A DNA stretch of 64,000 nt from the NCBI GenBank assembly GCA_934438075.1, contig CAKSBF010000003.1, forward strand, positions 141,950 to 205,949. The letters are read 5' to 3'. The position numbers were made by a program, and so were the translations under genes. This document shows, piece by piece, positions 18,160 through 26,814 of this stretch. The first letter of the stretch is position 1, and every line of letters starts with the position of its first letter. The notes below the pieces were generated by a model. It was not told the DNA's origin, did no database searches, and saw only the letters and a program-made list of their open reading frames with translations. This DNA comes from an uncultured Clostridia bacterium. Its GTDB lineage: Bacteria; Bacillota; Clostridia; UBA1381; UBA9506.

Positions 18160-19455
18160 ATGTTTACAAAACCAAAGCGTCGTGAAAAAATAATTCAATT
18201 TGGTGAAGGAGGCTTTCTGCGCGGCTTTGTTGACTGGATTGTGCAGCTGACCGACGAAGCAAGTGATTTTAATGCAGGCGTTGTTGTTGTACAGCCTATC
18301 GAAAAAGGTATGTGTGATAAGCTGGAAGCGCAAAACTGCGTCTACACACATGTTATGCGCGGCATAAAAAACGGCATCCCAACCGTTGAAAAAAAGGTGA
18401 TTGACGTAATCTCCAGAACGGTACAACCATATCAAAGTTTTGACCGCTATCTTGCTTTAGCAGAAAATCCCGATTTTCGTTTTGTTGTTTCCAACACTAC
18501 CGAATCCGGTATTGCGTTTTCAGAAAATGATTGTCCGGAAAATGCTCCAAATATTACTTTCCCTGCAAAACTTACACTTTTGCTGAAGAAACGTTTTGAC
18601 TTGGGACTCGGCGGTTTCATTTTTCTGCCTTGTGAATTAATCGACAAAAACGGCGCCACCTTAAAAAAATATATTTTAAAATACGCCGATATGTGGAAGC
18701 TCGGTCAGGACTTTATCCGTTGGGTAGAAAACGAAAATATCTTCTGTAATACATTGGTTGACCGAATTGTAACCGGCTACCCGTTTAACGAAGATATGAA
18801 GCTCGGCTATGAGGACAATATGGTGAATACCAGTGAAATCTTCCACCTTTGGGTTATTGAAGGACCAAAATCCATCGCGGAAGAATTTCCGTTTGAAAAG
18901 GCACAGCTGAATATTATTCTCACCGATAATTTGGAACGCTACCGCACCAGAAAAGTCCGCATTTTAAACGGCGCCCACACCTCTATGATTCCGTATGCGC
19001 TGCTGGAGGGTATCGAAACCGTCGGCGATTGCATGAAAGACGAAAAAATGAGCGCTTTTGTCAAGGCCTGCGTTTATGAGGAAATTATTCCTACACTTGA
19101 CCTGCCCGAGCAGGAATTAATTGACTATGCCGACAATGTATTTGAACGTTTTTCCAACCCGTACATCCGTCACCTGTGTTCCTCCATCGCACTCAACTCT
19201 GTCAGCAAATTCAAAGTGCGCGTATTGCCGTCTATATTAGAATACATTAAACGCAAAAATGCAATGCCCGACCACCTTTTGCTTTCTTTTGCAAAACTGA
19301 TCGAATTTTATAAAACTGATATGACAAATGATGATAAAGCAGTAACAGAATTTATGAAAAATTCTGATGTGGCGTCAATTTTATCAAATACCAAGCTTTG
19401 GGATCAGGACTTGTCCTTCCTTACAGAAGAAATTAACAGGAGAATTAAACTATGA
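18160..19455 (+). CDS. uxaB: Tagaturonate reductase
   Basis: NADH-dependent reduction of D-tagaturonate to D-altronate, the second step of galacturonate breakdown. The 431-residue protein belongs to the mannitol dehydrogenase family. It opens with the UxaB-type nucleotide-binding segment Ile-Ile-Gln-Phe-Gly-Glu-Gly-Gly-Phe-Leu-Arg followed by Phe-Val-Asp-Trp and Val-Val-Val-Val-Gln-Pro-Ile. It is shorter than the E. coli enzyme (about 480). Conserved mid-protein features are Lys-Val-Arg-Ile-Leu-Asn-Gly-Ala-His-Thr. CAGGAGGGC precedes the ATG. First gene of uxaBAC; its stop overlaps uxaA by 4 bases. Confidence 0.94.
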   Translation: MFTKPKRREKIIQFGEGGFLRGFVDWIVQLTDEASDFNAGVVVVQPIEKGMCDKLEAQNCVYTHVMRGIKNGIPTVEKKVIDVISRTVQPYQSFDRYLALAENPDFRFVVSNTTESGIAFSENDCPENAPNITFPAKLTLLLKKRFDLGLGGFIFLPCELIDKNGATLKKYILKYADMWKLGQDFIRWVENENIFCNTLVDRIVTGYPFNEDMKLGYEDNMVNTSEIFHLWVIEGPKSIAEEFPFEKAQLNIILTDNLERYRTRKVRILNGAHTSMIPYALLEGIETVGDCMKDEKMSAFVKACVYEEIIPTLDLPEQELIDYADNVFERFSNPYIRHLCSSIALNSVSKFKVRVLPSILEYIKRKNAMPDHLLLSFAKLIEFYKTDMTNDDKAVTEFMKNSDVASILSNTKLWDQDLSFLTEEINRRIKL

Positions 19456-20831
19456 TTATTAATAAGCTTGATAATGTTGAGGTTAATCTGGAAAACGGCC
19501 ACAAATATGCTCTTCGGGATATTCATAGCGGTGAAAATATTATAAAGTACGGTAATTCAATCGGTCATGCCATTTGTGACATTAAAAAAGGTGAGCATGT
19601 CCATTCGCACAATTTAAAAACCAATCTTTCGGGCAACCTGGAATATCATTATGAGCCGGATTACACCGAGACAAAAAGAGTTGACAGTGCTCTCACGTTC
19701 ATGGGATATGAGCGCGAAAACGGCGACGTTGGTATTCGTAATGAGGTCTGGATTGTAAATACGGTCGGCTGTGTAAATAAAATTGCAAAGCGTATTGCCG
19801 AACTGACCGGTGCAAAATATTTTGAGCACCCGTTTGGCTGCTCGCAGCTTGGCGGCGACCAGAAAATCACACAGCTGATTTTGCGCGGATTGGTAAATCA
19901 TCCGAACGCCGGCGGCGTCTTGGTACTTGGTCTCGGCTGCGAAAATAATAATATCGGCGAATTTAAAAAAATATTAGGTAAATACAATCCCGAGCGCGTA
20001 AAATTTTTGGTTGCACAGGAATCGGAGGACGAAATTGCCGACGGTGTAAAAATCGTTAAAGAGCTACAGGAATATGCCGACCGCACCAAGCGCACACCGA
20101 TACCGGTATCCAAACTGAAAATCGGTTTAAAGTGCGGTGGGAGCGACGGTTACAGCGGCATTACCGCAAATCCTTTGGTAGGCTCTCTGTCTGATCGTCT
20201 CATTTCCATCGGCGGTGCCTGTGTACTGACAGAAGTGCCGGAAATGTTCGGTGCGGAGCATCTGTTGATGCAGCGCTGTCCGACCCGTGAGCTGTTTGAC
20301 AAAACAGTTGCCTTAATCAATAACTTTAAAGATTATTTCACCAGACACAATCAGGTAATTTATGAAAATCCATCTCCGGGCAACAAAGCCGGCGGCATTA
20401 CTACTCTGGAAGAAAAATCCCTTGGCTGCGTACAAAAGGGCGGTAAGAGTGAGGTTGTGGATGTCCTGGACTATGGCGATACTGTCAGCAAAAACGGTCT
20501 TTCACTTTTAAACGGGCCCGGAAATGACATTGTCGCTGTAACCAACCTTTCCGCAGCAGGCGTACATATGATACTGTTCACCACAGGTCGCGGAACGCCG
20601 CTCGGCGGTGCTGTTCCCACTGTAAAAATTGCGACCAATCATGTGCTTGCCGCACACAAGAAATCATGGATTGATTTTGACGCCTCTCCTTTGGCAGACG
20701 GTGCAGATATGGATCAACTAACCGACGAATTGTTAAACGCCGTTCTTGAAATTGCCTCCGGAGAACAGACGCAAAATGAAAAAAACGGATGCAGTGAAAT
20801 TTCAATTTTTAAAGATGGAATTGTACTGTAA
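19452..20831 (+). CDS. uxaA: Altronate dehydratase
   Basis: Removes water from D-altronate to give 2-keto-3-deoxygluconate (KDG). At 459 residues it is a full-length protein: an N-terminal SAF-like region (about 1-80, the part carried on a separate small subunit in some homologues) and the large catalytic region with conserved Cys/His/Gly-rich segments such as His-Pro-Phe-Gly-Cys-Ser-Gln, Gly-Leu-Gly-Cys-Glu-Asn-Asn and Lys-Cys-Gly-Gly-Ser-Asp. Family members are Fe2+-dependent. It starts in an ATGA overlap with uxaB, with AGGAG 9 bases upstream. KDG kinase and KDPG aldolase are not in the window. Confidence 0.95.
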   Translation: MIINKLDNVEVNLENGHKYALRDIHSGENIIKYGNSIGHAICDIKKGEHVHSHNLKTNLSGNLEYHYEPDYTETKRVDSALTFMGYERENGDVGIRNEVWIVNTVGCVNKIAKRIAELTGAKYFEHPFGCSQLGGDQKITQLILRGLVNHPNAGGVLVLGLGCENNNIGEFKKILGKYNPERVKFLVAQESEDEIADGVKIVKELQEYADRTKRTPIPVSKLKIGLKCGGSDGYSGITANPLVGSLSDRLISIGGACVLTEVPEMFGAEHLLMQRCPTRELFDKTVALINNFKDYFTRHNQVIYENPSPGNKAGGITTLEEKSLGCVQKGGKSEVVDVLDYGDTVSKNGLSLLNGPGNDIVAVTNLSAAGVHMILFTTGRGTPLGGAVPTVKIATNHVLAAHKKSWIDFDASPLADGADMDQLTDELLNAVLEIASGEQTQNEKNGCSEISIFKDGIVL

Positions 20832-20852
20832 AATAAAGAAAGGAAAGATATT

Positions 20853-22226
20853 ATGGCAAAAGGAATTATCAATGAAAACTTCATGCTCAAAAACAAAACA
20901 GGGAAAGAGCTTTTTTACGATTTTGCTGAAAACATGCCCATTATTGACTATCATTGCCACCTGGTTCCAAAAATGATTGCAGACGACTACCGTTTTTGTG
21001 ACGCTTATGATCTATTTTTAGGCGGCGATCACTATAAATGGCGTCAAATGCGTAGTTTTGGCATTGACGAAGAGTACATAACCGGCAACGCTGACCGTTA
21101 TGAAAAATGGCTTGGCTTCGCACGCGTTATGCCGTATTTAATCGGAAATCCGCTCCATCACTGGACAGCTCTGGAGCTTGCCCGCTATTTTGATATTTAC
21201 GAACCGCTGAATGAAAAAAGTGCAAAGGCTATTTGGGATACCTGTAACAAAAAACTCGCACAAGCCGACTTTTCCGCACAAAATTTAATCAATCGCTCTA
21301 ACGTGGAAATTATCTGCACTACCGATGACCCGGCAGATGATTTACGCTACCACAAGCAATTGAAGGAACAAAATTTCCGCACAAAAGTGCTGCCAACCTT
21401 CCGTCCTGATAAATGCGTCAATATTGACAAACCGGGTTTCATGGAATATATTGAAACGAATGGCATTAAAAGCTATGAATTTTTAGTTCAATGGCTGAAA
21501 GAAAAAATTGCATTTTTCCACAGCTGCGGATGCCGTCTTGCCGACCACGCTCTTGATTATGTTCCGTTTGCTCTCGGCGATACCAAAGCCGTTTGGGAAA
21601 AGAAAATGTCAGGCGGAGCGCTCACCGAAAACGAAATTGATATTTACAAGACAGCCGTTATCCGCGAGTGCGCTCTCGAATATGCACGTCTCGGCTGGAC
21701 AATGCAGCTGCATATCGGCGCACTGCGCAACAACAACAAAAAGATGTTTGATAAACTCGGCGCTGACGTTGGTTTCGACAGCATTAACGACCTCTGCATT
21801 GCTGAGAAACTATCTGCCTTCTTAAACCTTCTTGAGGAAGAAGATTCCTTGCCAAAAACAATCCTTTATACCTTAAATCCAAAGGATAACTACGTCCTCG
21901 GTACGATGCTCGGCAATTTTCAGAAGGCACCGACCGCCGGTAAAATTCAGTTTGGCTCCGGCTGGTGGTTTAATGATAACCGCGATGGCATGGAAGCACA
22001 AATGCAGGCTCTGGCAAACCTTGGTATTTTGGGAAAATTTGTTGGCATGCTGACAGACTCGCGCAGCTTTGTTTCGTACCCGAGGCATGAATATTTCAGA
22101 CGCATTCTGTGCAATATGCTTGGCGAGTGGGTGGAAAACGGCGAATATCCCGATGACCGTGATGCACTGGAGAAAATTGTAAAAGGCATTTGTTATCAAA
22201 ATGCAAAAGAGTATTTCAATTTTTAA
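20853..22226 (+). CDS. uxaC: Uronate (glucuronate/galacturonate) isomerase
   Basis: Converts D-galacturonate to D-tagaturonate and D-glucuronate to D-fructuronate, the entry step for both acids. The 457-residue protein has the amidohydrolase-fold metal site near the start (Ile-Asp-Tyr-His-Cys-His-Leu, about residues 31-37), followed by Gly-Asp-His-Tyr-Lys-Trp-Arg, both typical of UxaC. It lies 21 bases after uxaA with an AAAGGAAAG site. With uxaB in the same operon and no uxuA/uxuB nearby, galacturonate is the more likely main substrate. Confidence 0.96.
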   Translation: MAKGIINENFMLKNKTGKELFYDFAENMPIIDYHCHLVPKMIADDYRFCDAYDLFLGGDHYKWRQMRSFGIDEEYITGNADRYEKWLGFARVMPYLIGNPLHHWTALELARYFDIYEPLNEKSAKAIWDTCNKKLAQADFSAQNLINRSNVEIICTTDDPADDLRYHKQLKEQNFRTKVLPTFRPDKCVNIDKPGFMEYIETNGIKSYEFLVQWLKEKIAFFHSCGCRLADHALDYVPFALGDTKAVWEKKMSGGALTENEIDIYKTAVIRECALEYARLGWTMQLHIGALRNNNKKMFDKLGADVGFDSINDLCIAEKLSAFLNLLEEEDSLPKTILYTLNPKDNYVLGTMLGNFQKAPTAGKIQFGSGWWFNDNRDGMEAQMQALANLGILGKFVGMLTDSRSFVSYPRHEYFRRILCNMLGEWVENGEYPDDRDALEKIVKGICYQNAKEYFNF

Positions 22227-22255
22227 TTTTTCATACTTAAAATAATATAATTTAA

Positions 22256-22296
22256 AAAGGAGCTGCAACAAAATAAAATCATTTTGCTGCAGCTCT
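22256..22296. terminator. Terminator between uxaC and the class II aldolase
   Basis: Arms 22260-22274 and 22281-22295 form a 15-bp stem with a six-base loop. On the minus strand it is followed by five Ts (complement of 22255-22259), so it best serves the aldolase gene; on the plus side the tract is only CTCTCTTC. Confidence 0.8.
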
Positions 22297-22322
22297 CTTC
22301 ATTTTATGTAGTCACTCTATGT

Positions 22323-23162
22323 TTATGCCTTGCCACTGCTTCCAAACAATTGCATTTTTCTGCGAACAACCTCTTGAACCGTGTTCTTCGCTACCTGAAG
22401 CGCTATTTCGAAACTATTATGATTATTAAATGCATAGCTATACGCTTGATGCGCCGCCAGACACATTTCTGTACAAATGTTAACTTTGCGAATACCGTTT
22501 TTAATAGTATTACGGAAATCATCATCCGAAAGTCCGCTGCCGCCATGCAGTACCAAAGGTTTTTCAGAAATTTTATAGATATCAGCCAAACGTTTGATGT
22601 CCAGAACCGGTTTTTTCTTATACTGACCATGCGCTGTTCCAATGGCAACTGCCAAAGCATCAATATCTGCTCTTTCAATAAAGTCATTTACTTTATCAAC
22701 CTCAGTATATTGCTGTTCGTGTCCGTCATCTGCGCCGCCTTCTGCCCCGCCGACATGCCCCAGTTCCGCCTCAACGCTTACTCCGAGAGCATGTGCAACC
22801 TCGCTGATTTTTTTCGTATTACGTATATTTTCCTCATACGGAAGAGCGCTTCCGTCATACATTACCGAGGAAAATCCACCACGCATTGCATCATATATTT
22901 TTGCAAAATCCGTGCCGTGGTCAAAGTGCAAACAAACCGGAACACTTGCCTCTCTAGCAATTTTTCCCATAATTTCATGGGCATATTTAAACGGAATCAC
23001 CGGCAAATGAACCTCTGCAACACCCAAAATAATCGGCGAACGCTCTTGTTCTGCCGCATCAATAATTCCGCGCGCCATTTCCAGATTCAGCATATTAAAC
23101 AGACCAACGCCATATTTACCGCGCTCTGCCTCGCTGAGAATTTCTTTTAATGTAACCAGCAT
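22323..23162 (-). CDS. Class II (zinc) ketose-bisphosphate aldolase
   Basis: A 279-residue zinc aldolase of the FbaA/GatY/KbaY family that splits fructose- or tagatose-1,6-bisphosphate (or a related ketose phosphate). Metal and catalytic segments are visible: His-Phe-Asp-His-Gly-Thr near residue 80, Glu-Ala-Glu-Leu-Gly-His-Val-Gly-Gly, Gly-Thr-Ala-His-Gly, and Leu-His-Gly-Gly-Ser-Gly followed by a phosphate-binding Asn-Ile-Cys-Thr. A longer frame opens at 23186; GAGGAG 10 bases before 23162 favours the shorter start. It has its own promoter and converges on the uronate operon. I cannot separate glycolytic from tagatose specificity. Confidence 0.9.
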   Translation of the reverse strand: MLVTLKEILSEAERGKYGVGLFNMLNLEMARGIIDAAEQERSPIILGVAEVHLPVIPFKYAHEIMGKIAREASVPVCLHFDHGTDFAKIYDAMRGGFSSVMYDGSALPYEENIRNTKKISEVAHALGVSVEAELGHVGGAEGGADDGHEQQYTEVDKVNDFIERADIDALAVAIGTAHGQYKKKPVLDIKRLADIYKISEKPLVLHGGSGLSDDDFRNTIKNGIRKVNICTEMCLAAHQAYSYAFNNHNSFEIALQVAKNTVQEVVRRKMQLFGSSGKA

Positions 23163-23213
23163 GCAAATATCACTCCTCTTAAACATTTACCCTATCAATT
23201 AACCGATACTAAC

Positions 23214-23242
23214 ATTTTACCACACAAATCAAAGAATTGCAA
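23214..23242 (-). promoter_or_regulatory. Sigma-A-type promoter for the class II aldolase
   Basis: Minus-strand TTGCAA (23237-23242) and TAAAAT (complement of 23214-23219) are 17 bases apart, with a TGG before the -10, about 50 bases upstream of the start. Confidence 0.7.
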
Positions 23243-23294
23243 TAGTAAATCAACAGAAAAATCAAAGAAATTCAAAAATAAATCACAGAATTAA

Positions 23295-23346
23295 AGCCGT
23301 ACAAATTAGAATTTCCATTAACGTGAAAATAATAATTCATACGGCT
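23295..23346 (-). terminator. Possible terminator after fabV
   Basis: Arms AGCCGTA (23295-23301) and TACGGCT (23340-23346) can be extended by A/T pairs inward. On the minus strand the hairpin is followed by TTTAATT, a weak T-tract. Confidence 0.4.
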
Positions 23347-23374
23347 ATATTGGTTTATTATTACAAAAATAAAA

Positions 23375-24562
23375 TTAAGAATGAATACTCGGTATATTAA
23401 TTTCCGTCTCAACATCCGCGTCATAATCAACGCCCTTTATGCCAAAACCGAACATACGATAAAACTCCTCCCAATACCCTTTGACATCAGCAAGTTCATC
23501 CAAATTTTCGGTAGAAATTTTTTCCCACGATGCACTTACCTGTTGTTGGACCTCCGGTTTTAACTCCCAGTCATCCACTCGTAGCATACAATCTCCGTCT
23601 GTTTGCACCGGGTCAACCAACAATTTTTCCGCAAACAGACGATACATTTGCTCAATACAGCCTTCTTGCAAATTCATACTTTTCATAATTTTATACAAAA
23701 TGGCTGTGTAGAGCGGAACCACAGGAATCGCTGAGCTTGCCTGCGTTACCAACGCCTTGTTAACCGAAACATATGCATGCAAACCGCACTCAGCAAATTC
23801 TTCCGTCATCTCACAAGCCGTGTGGTATAAATGATCCTTTGCTGCGCCGATAGAACCATTAAAATACATTGGATGTGTCAATTCCGGTCCGATATAGGTA
23901 TACGCCATGGTAATTGCGTCATCTGCCAAAACCTCCGCATCAGAAAGAGCGCAAATCCAGTCCTTCCAGTCCTCTCCGCCCATAACTTTAACCGTATTGT
24001 CAATCTCTTCTTGGGTAGCCGGCTCAATTGTTACAGGAACAACTGTATGATTTGCCAAATCAATTGTCTTGTTGGTATAAGGCTTTCCCGTTGTTTTTAA
24101 AACGCTGGATACTGTTTCGCCGTCCGGCATGGTGCGTCTCGGCGCAGCCAGACTGTAAATCACCATATCCACGCTGCCCCAGTCCTTCTTTATCAGTTCA
24201 ATGACTTCATCCTTTATCTGCTGCGAAAATGCATCTCCGTTAACAGACTTCGCATACAAACCATCTGCTGCTGCAAATTCTTCAAACGCCGCCGTATTGT
24301 ACCAGCCTGCACTTGCCGTCCTTTTACCGCTCGCCGGCTTTTCAAACATAACGCCTATCGTTTGCGCCCCGCCGGAAAATGCCGCTGTAATTCTGCTCGC
24401 CAATCCATATCCGGTTGATGCCCCTATTACCAAAACATGCTTTTTCCCATGGCATTTTGGCTGTGCTTTTACATACGCAATTTGTTGTCTTACATTTTCT
24501 CTGCAGCCGGTCGGATGTGCTGTTGTACAAATAAACCCGCGCACCTTAGGTTCTACTATCAT
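23375..24562 (-). CDS. fabV: trans-2-enoyl-CoA / enoyl-ACP reductase, FabV/Ter family
   Basis: NADH-dependent reduction of a trans-2-enoyl thioester, either the last step of fatty-acid elongation or crotonyl-CoA to butyryl-CoA. The 395-residue length fits FabV/Ter rather than FabI. The nucleotide-binding loop reads Val-Ile-Gly-Ala-Ser-Thr-Gly-Tyr-Gly-Leu-Ala (about 45-55). The catalytic motif is Tyr233-(eight residues)-Lys242, the FabV spacing. AAAGGAAGAG precedes the ATG. It follows thiN by 48 bases on the same strand. Whether it acts on acyl-ACP or acyl-CoA cannot be told from sequence. Confidence 0.94.
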   Translation of the reverse strand: MIVEPKVRGFICTTAHPTGCRENVRQQIAYVKAQPKCHGKKHVLVIGASTGYGLASRITAAFSGGAQTIGVMFEKPASGKRTASAGWYNTAAFEEFAAADGLYAKSVNGDAFSQQIKDEVIELIKKDWGSVDMVIYSLAAPRRTMPDGETVSSVLKTTGKPYTNKTIDLANHTVVPVTIEPATQEEIDNTVKVMGGEDWKDWICALSDAEVLADDAITMAYTYIGPELTHPMYFNGSIGAAKDHLYHTACEMTEEFAECGLHAYVSVNKALVTQASSAIPVVPLYTAILYKIMKSMNLQEGCIEQMYRLFAEKLLVDPVQTDGDCMLRVDDWELKPEVQQQVSASWEKISTENLDELADVKGYWEEFYRMFGFGIKGVDYDADVETEINIPSIHS

Positions 24563-24610
24563 ATCTCTCTTCCTTTCTATCGTTTCTTCTCAGTATATAA
24601 ACACTTTCCA

Positions 24611-25273
24611 TTAATCTCGGCTTAAAACAGCAAGCAAAAGACCTTTTTGAATACTCACCCTTGCCTGATCAGCCGTAAATTCATTGCTCACACCATATGG
24701 ATTTCCAAATTCCATTATAGCATCATGTAACGGATAATATAACCCTTCTAAAGTAATTCCTTCTGTTTTCTCTACCGGAAGCAGCGAAAAGTGCCAGCCC
24801 TCTTTCTTCTGAATGACTGCCATATTATCAATTAAAAAGATCTCATTATGCTCATTAATTATTTTCATCGTCACACCCTTATCCAGCGCGAGCTTCAGCA
24901 AATGAATATTGGCAAGTGTATGATCTATGCGACTGCCGACTGCACCAAGCATAATAATTTCACTTACTCCAAAGTCAAGCGCACGGCATACACACTCATG
25001 CGAATCTGTTCTATCCTTTTCCTCCGGTAAAATTATTTTTTCTCCTATCATAACCTTTTGCGCAGGAAAAGAATCAAAATCACCGATTACAATGTTGGGA
25101 GTCAAACCTATCCTCTGTGCATTGCGATAGCCGCTGTCAGCACAGAGAATCAAATCGTTATCCTCAAACATTCCTCTATAATACTCCGGATTTTCAATAC
25201 TTCCTCCCGCTACAATCACCGCACGTTTTATTTTTTCGTTCTGCGCAGTCTGTTTTTCCATAATATCTGCCAT
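24611..25273 (-). CDS. thiN: Thiamine pyrophosphokinase
   Basis: Transfers pyrophosphate from ATP to thiamine to make thiamine diphosphate. The 220-residue protein carries the family Asp motifs: Leu-Cys-Ala-Asp-Ser-Gly near residue 45, Ile-Gly-Asp-Phe-Asp-Ser near 65, Lys-Asp-Arg-Thr-Asp and Gly-Ser-Arg-Ile-Asp-His. The ATG overlaps the rpe stop (TAATG). The order rsgA-rpe-thiN is a widespread Bacillota cluster. Confidence 0.95.
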   Translation of the reverse strand: MADIMEKQTAQNEKIKRAVIVAGGSIENPEYYRGMFEDNDLILCADSGYRNAQRIGLTPNIVIGDFDSFPAQKVMIGEKIILPEEKDRTDSHECVCRALDFGVSEIIMLGAVGSRIDHTLANIHLLKLALDKGVTMKIINEHNEIFLIDNMAVIQKKEGWHFSLLPVEKTEGITLEGLYYPLHDAIMEFGNPYGVSNEFTADQARVSIQKGLLLAVLSRD

Positions 25274-25917
25274 TATCCTTCCGCCCTTAACATAGATTGT
25301 ACTGCTTCCGTTGGATCATCTGCACCAAAAACAGCGCTGCCTGCCACAAAAACATTAGCTCCCGCCTTCAGCGGAACAGAAATATTAGCAGGAGAAATAC
25401 CGCCATCTACCTCAATGTCAAAATCTTTGCCGAACATTTCACGTGCCCGGACTATTTTTTCATTTACCTCCGGAATATACTTTTGACCACCAAACCCGGC
25501 ATATACCGTCATAAGAAGCAGCATATCAATCTGCTCACGATAAGGAAGCACGCGCTCCAGATCCGCATCCGGGTTCAGAGCAAGTCCGGCTTTTTTGCCA
25601 AGCGCATGAATCTGTTCCAAGGTCTTTTTGATATCACTTTCACACTCAATATGTATGGTAATAATGTCAGATCCTGCTTCTGCAAATGCCTCTACATAAC
25701 GGTGCGGCTCTGACAACATCAAATGCGTATCAAATACCATTCCGCATCCTTCACGCAGTGACTTTACAATCTGAGGTCCCATTGACAGATTTGGCACAAA
25801 ATGCCCATCCATCACATCAATATGCAGGTATTGTGCCCCCGCTCTCTCTACCAATGCAACATCATCAGCCAAATGTGCAAAATCTGCTGACAAAATCGAT
25901 GGTGCAACCTTAATCAT
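25273..25917 (-). CDS. rpe: Ribulose-phosphate 3-epimerase
   Basis: Interconverts ribulose-5-phosphate and xylulose-5-phosphate in the pentose phosphate pathway. The 214-residue TIM barrel has the canonical start (Ala-Pro-Ser-Ile-Leu-Ser-Ala-Asp), the metal and catalytic segments His-Ile-Asp-Val-Met-Asp-Gly-His-Phe-Val-Pro and Glu-Val-Asp-Gly-Gly-Ile, and the phosphate-binding Gly-Ala-Asn-Val-Phe-Val-Ala-Gly-Ser. A GTG three codons upstream is possible, but the ATG at 25917 has AAGGAG 8 bases away and overlaps the rsgA stop (ATGA). Confidence 0.96.
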   Translation of the reverse strand: MIKVAPSILSADFAHLADDVALVERAGAQYLHIDVMDGHFVPNLSMGPQIVKSLREGCGMVFDTHLMLSEPHRYVEAFAEAGSDIITIHIECESDIKKTLEQIHALGKKAGLALNPDADLERVLPYREQIDMLLLMTVYAGFGGQKYIPEVNEKIVRAREMFGKDFDIEVDGGISPANISVPLKAGANVFVAGSAVFGADDPTEAVQSMLRAEG

Positions 25918-26792
25918 CTCATCCACTCCTTGATCTTTTTCATCTCTTCATATAACTCACAATAGCTTTCATATCTGCTCTCTGATATTTTTCCGTCTGC
26001 AAGCGCCGTTTTCACCGGACAGTCCGGCTCATTGATATGCGCACAGCCCGTGAAACGGCAATTGCCCAAATACGGCTCAAATTCCGGAAAATACTCTTCC
26101 AACTCTGCCGCATGGATTCCGCTTAATTCGAAGGAACTAAAACCGGGCGTATCAAAAGCATATCCACCGAACGGCAATGGTATCAGCTCCACATGCCGTG
26201 TTGTATGCTTTCCTCTCTTTATCTTTCCGCTGATACTGCCTGTCTCCATCGTATCTCCGCCCGTCAGGCTATTTAAAATACTCGATTTACCGACACCGGA
26301 GTTACCGGCAAAGGCCGTCATTTTTCCGTGCAAAATTTGTTTCAGTTCTTCGTTTCCTTCGCCGCGAATACTGCTTGACAACACAACCGGGAAACCGGCA
26401 AGGCGGTATATCTCGGCTAATTTTTGCGCCTCACCCGGTGCAATATCTATTTTATTGACGCATATCACACACTCAACCTTTGCAGCCAATGCGGTTACTG
26501 TAAGTTTATCAATCAGCCGAAGGTTCGGTTCCGGATCTTTTGCCGCAAACGTTATAACGATCTGATCCAAATTTGCCACAGGCGGACGAATAAAGGCATT
26601 TTTACGCGGCAATATTTCATCAAGACTCCCCTTACCCGTTTCAGTCCCCAAACTGACACGCACCTTATCGCCCACTATCGGTATCATATTTTGATTGCGA
26701 AACCTGCCGCGCGCCTTTGTCTCAATGAGACCATTTTCTGTCTGAATATAATAAAATCCGCCTATTCCTTTAACAATAACACCCTCCGGCAT
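25914..26792 (-). CDS. rsgA: Small ribosomal subunit biogenesis GTPase
   Basis: Circularly permuted GTPase acting late in 30S assembly. The 292-residue protein has an OB-fold start, G4 Asn-Lys-Ile-Asp before G1 Gly-Asn-Ser-Gly-Val-Gly-Lys-Ser-Ser, G3 Asp-Thr-Pro-Gly-Phe, and a C-terminal zinc knuckle (Cys-Arg-Phe-Thr-Gly-Cys-Ala-His through Cys-Pro-Val). The permuted order is diagnostic. The frame could start at 26843, but GGAGGGG a few bases before 26792 fixes the start. Confidence 0.97.
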   Translation of the reverse strand: MPEGVIVKGIGGFYYIQTENGLIETKARGRFRNQNMIPIVGDKVRVSLGTETGKGSLDEILPRKNAFIRPPVANLDQIVITFAAKDPEPNLRLIDKLTVTALAAKVECVICVNKIDIAPGEAQKLAEIYRLAGFPVVLSSSIRGEGNEELKQILHGKMTAFAGNSGVGKSSILNSLTGGDTMETGSISGKIKRGKHTTRHVELIPLPFGGYAFDTPGFSSFELSGIHAAELEEYFPEFEPYLGNCRFTGCAHINEPDCPVKTALADGKISESRYESYCELYEEMKKIKEWMR

Positions 26793-26814
26793 ACTGCCCC
26801 TCCAATGCAAAATA

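Noticed and set aside
22284..23150. 288-codon plus-strand frame opposite the class II aldolase
   Set aside because: Antisense shadow, Cys/Asn/Phe-rich; the minus-strand aldolase has catalytic motifs, promoter and ribosome site.
25274..26000. TPP riboswitch for thiN
   Set aside because: thiN starts within the rpe stop; no leader exists and no THI-box like sequence was seen.
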